Positions 4,156 to 9,230 of a stretch of DNA of 9,230 bases are shown here, one piece after another. A program made the position numbers and the translations under genes. Source of the stretch: RGIG6374 sp045600965. GTDB lineage: Bacteria; Bacteroidota; Bacteroidia; Bacteroidales; UBA932. Numbering within the stretch: the stretch's first letter is position 1; each line of letters starts with the position of its first letter. The stretch covers positions 1 to 9,230 of the forward strand of contig JAZRYW010000020.1 of the NCBI GenBank assembly GCA_045600965.1, read 5' to 3'. The notes below the pieces were generated by a model. It searched no databases. It saw only the letters and a list, made by a program, of their open reading frames with translations, and was not told the DNA's origin.

Positions 4156-6564
4156 CTAGAAGAGCAGATCGTTGTCCTGTCCGGCCTGGTTGAGGGCGGC
4201 AAGGATGCGGTCGAGTGAGTCGAGATCGCTGATCAGCACCGTTCGGCGGCCGTTTTCTATGGGGCTGACGATGCCCGCAGCCTCGAGCTGGTCAACGATG
4301 CGGCCTGCCCTGTTGTAGCCCAGAGAGAGCTTGCGCTGGAGCATCGACGTACTGCCCTGCCCGCTCGAAACCACAATGCGGGCAGCCTCCTCGAACAGAG
4401 GGTCGGTCTTTGACATATCACCCATATCACGTGCCCCCTCCTCCTGCTCTACAGGCACTTCAGGCAGATATGCAGGATGGCGGTAGCCGTTCTGGGAGGC
4501 AATTGCATCGGCGATGGAATCTATCTCGGGAGTGTCGATGAAGGCACACTGGACACGAGTCAGATCTATGCCGCTTCCCATCATAAGGAGGTCTCCCTGG
4601 CCTATGAGCCTGTTGGCGCCCGGCTGGTCGATGATGGTCTTCGAATCAACCATAGACATCACCCTGAAGGCGATTCTGGAGTTGAAGTTGGCCTTGATGG
4701 TGCCGGTGATAACGTCCGTTGTAGGGCGCTGGGTTGCGACAATCAGATGTATGCCGACCGCACGCGCCTTTGCAGCGAGGCGGGCAATGGGTTCCTCAAC
4801 CTCGTGGCCGGCCGTGCTTATCAGGTCGGCGAATTCATCGATTATGAGGACTATGTAGGGCAGATACTGGTGTCCCTTCTGGGGATTAAGCCTGCGTTCG
4901 AGAAATTTCTTGTTGTATTCCTGTATCTTGCGGACGCCGGCCATCTTGAGAAGTTCATAGCGGTTGTCCATCTCTATGCAGAGACTCTTCAAGGTGTAGA
5001 TGACGCGCTGGGTCTCGGTGATGATGGGCTCCTCAGCGTCAGGCATCATTGCAAGGAAGTGGTTGGCCAGCTTTGAGTAGGAGGAGAGTTCAACTTTCTT
5101 GGGGTCGACCATCACGAACTTGAGTTCGGCGGGATGCTTGGTGAAGAGCAGGGACGCGATGATGGCGTTCAGTCCGACCGACTTGCCCATACCCGTCGCG
5201 CCCGCTATAAGGAGGTGGGGCATCTTCTGCAGGTCGAATACGAAAGGCTCGCGGTTGACCGTCAGACCCAGTGCGATGGGGAGTTCCATATTGGGATTCT
5301 TGAACTCGGGGCTGTTGAGCACAGTCTGGAGAGGCACGGTGGACAGCCTTGCATTGGCCACCTCTATGCCGATTGCATCCGCCAGGGTGATCACGCGGAC
5401 TCCCTTTGCTCCAAGGGATACGGCAATATCCTCCTCAAGCCTGCGCACCTGAGCGATGCGTATGCCTTCGGAAAGGGTTATGCTGTATAAGGTCACTGTC
5501 GGGCCCACCTTGACCGAAATCTTCTCCACGCTGATCTTGTACGACTGGAGTGTCTTCACTATGCGGCGCTTGTTCTCCTCCTGCTCCTCGTGGGTGACTT
5601 CATACCAGCGGTCGCGGTAAGACTTCAAAAGGCTCAGTGAAGGGCACTGATAGCGGGAAAGCTCAAGACGGGGATCGAAAAGCCGCTTGCGTTCATCCTC
5701 GGGCATCGAGTATATCCAGGAAAGGTCGGAATCCACTTCCGTAGGGATGCCGTCGGCATCGACATATGCCTGCTGTGGAGCATTCTGTCCATCGGCAGTT
5801 GCGGCTGCGGCAGGCTTTGCCGCCACAGCGGAAACGGCCGCGGCTGCGAAAGCCTCATCATCCCGGGGCGGCTCTTCGGAGACAGTCTCCACGGGTTCCG
5901 CCTTCGACCTCTTTCTCTGAGGCTTCTCCTTCCGGGGCTTCGGCTCCCTTGCCGGACGTACGGGACGTTCCGGCTCGAAGGGTATGAAGGTGCGGTCGAT
6001 GAATTCATCGAAAGCCCTTATCACATTGTGGTTGAGCAGCGCTATCCACAGCACCAGCAGGAATACCGCCAGCACCGCAGTACCGGCCATACCGAGCATC
6101 GATACCAGCCAGCGGTTGACATAGAATCCGTATGATCCTCCGGCACCACTGACAAACAGATTGTCCCAATGGAATACGGAACATATGAAAGTCACTGATT
6201 CGGAGAGGACTATCGCACCCAGCAGCGTGACGAAAAGCCAGCGCAGAGGGCGCACGCCACGTACTCTCCAGAAAAACATACCCATCACTCCGAAGAAGAA
6301 CGGGATGGCGAACGCGCCGAGCCCGAACAGCTGCACAAAGAGCAGATATGACCAGCGGAAACCGAGATTGCCGCACCAGTTGGCGGCCTTGAGCCCGTTT
6401 GCCATCAGTTCAGGGTCGGTCGCAAGGCTCTGGTCCTTCTTCCACGTGAAAAGGAAGGAGAATAATGACAGAAAAGTGAAGATCGCCAGCACGAAACAGA
6501 ACATTCCTATGGCGAACTTGGCCACTTTCCATTTATCGATACCGGTCTGCCCTACTTTTTCCAT
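4156..6564 (-). CDS. ftsK: FtsK/SpoIIIE DNA translocase
   Basis: This 802-residue membrane-anchored ATPase pumps chromosomal DNA through the closing septum and coordinates dimer resolution with division. Four transmembrane segments occupy about 15-40, 71-99, 108-130 and 152-177. A basic then Ala/Pro-rich linker covers about 195-275. The alpha and RecA-like motor domains follow, with Walker A GATGMGKS at 455-462 (K461) and Walker B IVLIIDEFAD at 571-580 (D576, E577). TQRPTTDVITG (611-621) is also diagnostic. The winged-helix gamma domain lies at about 720-780 (STSMLQRKLSLGYNRAGRI), which in the family reads orienting DNA sites. Length and layout are normal for Bacteroidota. The start overlaps the DUF4290 gene by 13 bases, so it is cotranscribed. 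Confidence 0.97.
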   Translation of the reverse strand: MEKVGQTGIDKWKVAKFAIGMFCFVLAIFTFLSLFSFLFTWKKDQSLATDPELMANGLKAANWCGNLGFRWSYLLFVQLFGLGAFAIPFFFGVMGMFFWRVRGVRPLRWLFVTLLGAIVLSESVTFICSVFHWDNLFVSGAGGSYGFYVNRWLVSMLGMAGTAVLAVFLLVLWIALLNHNVIRAFDEFIDRTFIPFEPERPVRPAREPKPRKEKPQRKRSKAEPVETVSEEPPRDDEAFAAAAVSAVAAKPAAAATADGQNAPQQAYVDADGIPTEVDSDLSWIYSMPEDERKRLFDPRLELSRYQCPSLSLLKSYRDRWYEVTHEEQEENKRRIVKTLQSYKISVEKISVKVGPTVTLYSITLSEGIRIAQVRRLEEDIAVSLGAKGVRVITLADAIGIEVANARLSTVPLQTVLNSPEFKNPNMELPIALGLTVNREPFVFDLQKMPHLLIAGATGMGKSVGLNAIIASLLFTKHPAELKFVMVDPKKVELSSYSKLANHFLAMMPDAEEPIITETQRVIYTLKSLCIEMDNRYELLKMAGVRKIQEYNKKFLERRLNPQKGHQYLPYIVLIIDEFADLISTAGHEVEEPIARLAAKARAVGIHLIVATQRPTTDVITGTIKANFNSRIAFRVMSMVDSKTIIDQPGANRLIGQGDLLMMGSGIDLTRVQCAFIDTPEIDSIADAIASQNGYRHPAYLPEVPVEQEEGARDMGDMSKTDPLFEEAARIVVSSGQGSTSMLQRKLSLGYNRAGRIVDQLEAAGIVSPIENGRRTVLISDLDSLDRILAALNQAGQDNDLLF

Positions 6565-7205
6565 TTCTTGCCCTTGTTCTGCTTTTTCCTGTTGTTCTTC
6601 GAATTGCCACCAAGTATGAGACCCGGACGGGAGAACTGGGAGGCATCACCGTTCAACGCTCCAAGATGAACGTCCCGGGGAACTGTCAGACGGCCGCCTG
6701 AAAGACGTTCCATATCCTTGAATATGGTCTCCTCCATCACGCTGTCCTTGTTCCAGATGAGGTATTGCTGGCGCATATAGATGCCCAGAAGGCGTATCAT
6801 CTCCCTCTTTTTGTCGTCATCCTCGCGGGAGGCGACGACATCCACCATATTCTGTATGTTGCGCCCGTAGCAGCTGGCCTTGATGGGCACGGTCTGAAGC
6901 GGTATGCGGTCAGGTTTGGAGGTCATATCGGCCTTCTGCGGAACAGGATACGGAGAATCTATGTCTATCGAGTAGTCGGAAATGGCATATACGTGGTCCC
7001 ACAGCTTCTGTTTTCCATCAGAAAGCTCGCGCATCTGCGGGTTGAGCGCGGTCATTGCGCCCACCACGGCACGAATCTGTTCGTTGCGCTTCGTGCGGTC
7101 TTCTATGGCGGAGACGTGTTCCACCATCTTCTGCACATATCTCCCATACTCCGGCAGACGGAGCTTGTCACGTTGCGTGTTATAGTCTTTCCAGTTTTCG
7201 TCCAT
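6552..7205 (-). CDS. DUF4290-family protein
   Basis: This 217-residue cytoplasmic protein matches the Bacteroidota-specific DUF4290 family: YNTQRDKLRLPEYGRYVQKM near the N terminus (8-27), KLWDHVYAISDYSIDIDSPYP in the middle (67-87) and YGRNIQNMVDVV (113-124). It is mostly helical with no signal or membrane segment. The C-terminal tail after about residue 195 is Lys/Asn/Gly-rich and very basic, suggesting nucleic-acid or membrane-surface contact. Function is unknown. It heads the operon with ftsK, whose ATG lies in its last codons (13-base overlap). The start at 7205 is 37 bases after a -7 box and begins MDENWKDYNTQ, as in relatives. Confidence 0.9.
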   Translation of the reverse strand: MDENWKDYNTQRDKLRLPEYGRYVQKMVEHVSAIEDRTKRNEQIRAVVGAMTALNPQMRELSDGKQKLWDHVYAISDYSIDIDSPYPVPQKADMTSKPDRIPLQTVPIKASCYGRNIQNMVDVVASREDDDKKREMIRLLGIYMRQQYLIWNKDSVMEETIFKDMERLSGGRLTVPRDVHLGALNGDASQFSRPGLILGGNSKNNRKKQNKGKKWKK

Positions 7206-7242
7206 CTTTCAAGAGCCCTGGCCGGGCCGGCATAAATTCGTA

Positions 7243-7250
7243 CAAAGATA
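7243..7250 (-). promoter_or_regulatory. -7 box of the DUF4290-ftsK-LolA operon
   Basis: TATCTTTG (7250-7243) on the minus strand matches TAnnTTTG and lies 37 bases before the DUF4290 ATG. No -33 element at the expected spacing was recognised. The same octamer serves the NUDIX gene and tRNA-Ser. Confidence 0.55.
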
Positions 7251-7257
7251 ACAAACT

Positions 7258-7290
7258 TTGACAAGCTTTGCCCGATATTTATTAATTTCG
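7258..7290 (+). promoter_or_regulatory. Probable promoter of rmlD-rmlC
   Basis: TTG at 7258-7260 (part of TTTG) and TAATTTCG at 7283-7290 resemble the -33/-7 pair with a 22-base spacer. The -7 box has one mismatch (C for T). It ends nine bases before the rmlD ATG, leaving a very short leader. Confidence 0.35.
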
Positions 7291-7299
7291 GCTTCTGAA

Positions 7300-8184
7300 A
7301 TGAAAAAGATTCTGGTAACAGGTGCCCTCGGACAGCTCGGAAGCGAGCTCAAAGAACGTAGGGGGAAGAACAAGTCGTTTATTTTCAGCGACATAAGAGC
7401 CGATCAAAGCAACGGCATCGTAGCGCTGGACATCTGCGACGCTGACGCCGTTCTCAAATTCCTGAAGGACAACGGCATCGCCGCGGTGATCAACTGCGCC
7501 GCATACACGAATGTCAACAGGGCGGAAAGCGAGCCCGAACTCTGCCGGAGGATCAATGTGGACGGGCCTGTGAACCTGGCGAGGGCCGTAAAGGCCTGCG
7601 GCGCCTCACTGGTGCAGATTTCCACCGACTACGTGTTCGACGGCAAACGGTCAAGAGGCGCATACGGGGAGTCGCACCGCTGCCATCCCGAATCGGTCTA
7701 CGGCGCCACGAAGCGCCGGGCGGAGGTGCTCATACGCCGCACGGGCTGCAAGGGCGTGATAATCCGCACGGCCTGGCTCTATTCCTCATACGGCAACAAC
7801 TTCGTCAAGACTATGCTCAATCTCGCCGCCACCCGTGACAGCATCGATGTGGTCGCAGACCAGTGGGGTTCCCCCACATACGCCGCCGACCTTGCCGAAG
7901 CGATACTGAAGATGCTCCCTTCGATTGACGCGTACCGCGGGGAAATCTTCCATTTCACAGATGAAGGAGTCTGCTGCTGGGCCGATTTTGCCGCGCAGAT
8001 TATGGTCTATGCGGGCCTGGGGTGCCGAATCAATCCCATAACCACCGAACAATACCCCACCCCCGCCAGGAGGCCGGCCTATTCGGTGCTCGACAAATCC
8101 CTGATTCGGGACACCTTCTCCGTCGAGACGCCCTGGTGGACCGTTTCGCTCAAGAAAATGCTGAAAAAACTGTCTGAACAATGA
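7300..8184 (+). CDS. rmlD: dTDP-4-dehydrorhamnose reductase
   Basis: This 294-residue short-chain dehydrogenase performs the last step of dTDP-L-rhamnose synthesis, reducing dTDP-6-deoxy-L-lyxo-4-hexulose with NAD(P)H in the cytoplasm. The Rossmann motif GALGQLG is at 8-14 in MKKILVTGALGQLG. STDYVFDG at 108-115 and the catalytic YGATK (Y134, K138) are present. QWGSPTY (188-194) and RPAYSVLDKS (258-267) are typical RmlD substrate-side motifs. Length is normal. The frame is open from 7258, but 7300 gives the standard N terminus. The TGA overlaps the rmlC ATG as ATGA. Product feeds surface polysaccharide synthesis. Confidence 0.96.
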   Translation: MKKILVTGALGQLGSELKERRGKNKSFIFSDIRADQSNGIVALDICDADAVLKFLKDNGIAAVINCAAYTNVNRAESEPELCRRINVDGPVNLARAVKACGASLVQISTDYVFDGKRSRGAYGESHRCHPESVYGATKRRAEVLIRRTGCKGVIIRTAWLYSSYGNNFVKTMLNLAATRDSIDVVADQWGSPTYAADLAEAILKMLPSIDAYRGEIFHFTDEGVCCWADFAAQIMVYAGLGCRINPITTEQYPTPARRPAYSVLDKSLIRDTFSVETPWWTVSLKKMLKKLSEQ

Positions 8185-8735
8185 ATTTCATCAAAACTGA
8201 TATCGAAGGAGTGTGGATCATCGAACCGCGTGTTTTCAGGGACCACAGAGGATATTTCTTTGAAAGCTGGTCGCAGAGGGAATTCGACGATGCCATCGGA
8301 GAGGTCCGGTTCGTCCAGGACAACGAGTCTATGTCGATGCAGGCGGGTGTCATCCGCGGCCTGCACTTCCAGAAGGGCGGTTCCGCACAGGCCAAACTGT
8401 TGCGCGTGGTCAGGGGACGCGTGCTGGACGTGGCCGTCGACATACGCAGGGGCTCCCCCACCTTCGGAAAGCACATCGCCGTGGAACTCGACGCCGAAAG
8501 CAAGCGTATGTTCTTCATTCCCAGAGGGATGGCGCACGGTTTCGCAGTCCTTGAGCCGAACACCGTCTTCCAGTACAAGTGCGACAACCTCTACGACCCA
8601 TCATCGGAAGGCGGGCTGATGTGGAACGATCCCTCACTGGGCATCGTATGGCCCTTCAGCGCAGAGGAGGCCATCCTGTCCGAAAAGGACCTCCGCAACC
8701 CTTCCTTCGCCCAATGGAGGCAGGAATCTGACTGA
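8181..8735 (+). CDS. rmlC: dTDP-4-dehydrorhamnose 3,5-epimerase
   Basis: This 184-residue cupin enzyme epimerises C3 and C5 of dTDP-4-keto-6-deoxyglucose, the step before RmlD. The RGLHFQ motif (59-64) carries the catalytic His62. K72, Y132 in FQYKCDNLY and D170 in LSEKDL fit the other active-site positions known in RmlC. FRDHRGYFFESW (19-30) and IPRGMAHGF (113-121) are further family signatures. Full length for the family. It overlaps rmlD by four bases and is translationally coupled. rmlA and rmlB are not in the window. No convincing terminator follows the stop at 8735; a short inverted repeat (AACTGT/ACAGTT) has a long loop. Confidence 0.97.
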   Translation: MNFIKTDIEGVWIIEPRVFRDHRGYFFESWSQREFDDAIGEVRFVQDNESMSMQAGVIRGLHFQKGGSAQAKLLRVVRGRVLDVAVDIRRGSPTFGKHIAVELDAESKRMFFIPRGMAHGFAVLEPNTVFQYKCDNLYDPSSEGGLMWNDPSLGIVWPFSAEEAILSEKDLRNPSFAQWRQESD

Positions 8736-8795
8736 AAAGCCGGGCCGAAAACTGTAGCAATTTTCGTGAACCGTTTCAAAACAGTTCCTAAAATT

Positions 8796-8825
8796 TTGGC
8801 AAAAGGAAAAAAAACATTACCTTTG
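8796..8825 (+). promoter_or_regulatory. Promoter of tRNA-fMet
   Basis: TTG at 8796-8798 (within TTTTGG) and TACCTTTG at 8818-8825 form a textbook Bacteroidota -33/-7 pair with a 19-base spacer. The box ends 11 bases before the tRNA 5' end. Confidence 0.75.
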
Positions 8826-8836
8826 TAATCCAATAC

Positions 8837-8908
<72 letters not shown>

Positions 8909-8912
8909 CTAA

Positions 8913-8945
8913 AAAAAGAGCATCGCTTTCCGCGGTGCTCTTTTT
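8913..8945 (+). terminator. Strong intrinsic terminator after tRNA-fMet
   Basis: AGAGCATCGC (8917-8926) pairs completely with GCGGTGCTCT (8932-8941), one T-G, around a 5-base loop. Flanking A and T runs extend the helix and supply the T tract, so it may also work in the opposite direction. Confidence 0.88.
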
Positions 8946-8979
8946 GCAGCTATGACTTTGTCATGATATAAAACAACAC

Positions 8980-9015
8980 AAATATTGTACAATATAAATA
9001 TTGTTTTTATATTTG
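8980..9015 (+). promoter_or_regulatory. Promoter with overlapping palindromic operator
   Basis: TATATTTG (9008-9015) is an exact -7 box, 14 bases before the ATG at 9030. A TTG at 8985-8987, 20 bases upstream, sits inside the perfect 14-bp palindrome ATATTGTACAATAT (8982-8995). AAATATTGT occurs twice as a direct repeat (8980-8988 and 8996-9004), giving a third half-site. A dimeric repressor bound here would cover the -33 element. Confidence 0.6.
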
Positions 9016-9029
9016 TAAAAAACAGGAAT

Positions 9030-9230
9030 ATGACATTTGACAGGATACTGGAGGATGGGCGGCTGTGGGCTGTGCGATATGACGGAAAGGAGGACAACTG
9101 TTTTGAGGAGTTGTTCGGTCAGTGGTTTGACATGCGATGGCTGACTTCTTTCTTCAAAGATAATCTTGATGATTTGAAATCATATTTTCATATCACAGAT
9201 GTGTACGAAGCTGTAATGGAAACCGTTGAG
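9030..9230 (+). CDS. Small protein, N-terminal 67 residues, possible toxin-antitoxin component (cut by window edge)
   Basis: The reading frame opens with MTFDRILEDGRLWAVRYDG and has no stop within its 67 codons before the window ends. The pattern RLWAVRYDGKEDN, LFGQWFDMRWL, FFKDNLDDL and YFHITDVYEAV is one I recall from a family of small Bacteroidales proteins often followed by a helix-turn-helix gene, like RelE-type toxin loci; this is from memory and unverified. It has no signal peptide, is acidic and aromatic-rich. Base composition is more AT-rich than the rml genes. Its own promoter carries a palindromic operator, which suits an autoregulated locus. Confidence 0.6.
   Translation, partial: MTFDRILEDGRLWAVRYDGKEDNCFEELFGQWFDMRWLTSFFKDNLDDLKSYFHITDVYEAVMETVE

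Noticed and set aside
4477..5490. Plus-strand frames opposite ftsK
   Set aside because: Antisense shadows of a fully conserved ATPase domain; no family resemblance.
8079..8587. Minus-strand frames opposite rmlC
   Set aside because: Antisense shadows of a complete RmlC with all active-site residues.
8744..8789. Terminator after rmlC
   Set aside because: The only inverted repeat (AACTGT/ACAGTT) has a long loop and no T tract.

Overview
The window looks like chromosomal DNA of a member of the Bacteroidales (phylum Bacteroidota), probably gut-associated. Eight starts or tRNA ends are preceded by the Bacteroidota -7 box TAnnTTTG (one with a single mismatch), several with a TTG or TTTG about 17-22 bases upstream. 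Shine-Dalgarno sites are mostly absent, neither tRNA encodes CCA, and several products belong to Bacteroidota-type families (DUF4290, the FtsK/LolA-like pair, the DUF3791/DUF3990 pair). I cannot name the genus.

Layout. The left edge (1-265, minus) holds an ATGA-coupled DUF3791/DUF3990 pair; the second gene runs off the window. Positions 266-746 contain no convincing protein gene. They carry a 19-base direct repeat, several hairpins and two facing terminator-like hairpins. A tRNA-Ser(CGA) follows at 747-836 (minus). A minus-strand NUDIX hydrolase overlaps a small lipoprotein gene (860-1854) and is divergent from an RsmF-type rRNA methyltransferase (1898-3280, plus). The promoter of a highly expressed YegP-like gene (3288-3617) lies inside the end of the methyltransferase gene.

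The YegP-like gene meets a minus-strand operon tail to tail with no gap: DUF4290 - ftsK - LolA-like carrier (7205 to 3618). Divergent from that operon is an overlapping rmlD-rmlC pair (7300-8735, plus), the last two steps of dTDP-L-rhamnose synthesis. An initiator tRNA-Met follows (8837-8908) with its own promoter and a strong terminator. At the right edge a new promoter, overlapped by a perfect palindrome, drives a small gene cut by the window end that resembles a toxin-antitoxin component.

How it fits together. The middle is conserved housekeeping DNA: ribosome modification, division and chromosome segregation, outer-membrane lipoprotein traffic and surface-sugar precursor synthesis. The two ends are accessory-like, each beside a tRNA gene and its terminator. 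The least explained parts are the structured 359-647 region, the two possible toxin-antitoxin loci at the edges, and the 10-bp perfect hairpin where the YegP-like and LolA-like genes converge. I see no CRISPR array, insertion sequence or clear new multi-gene system.
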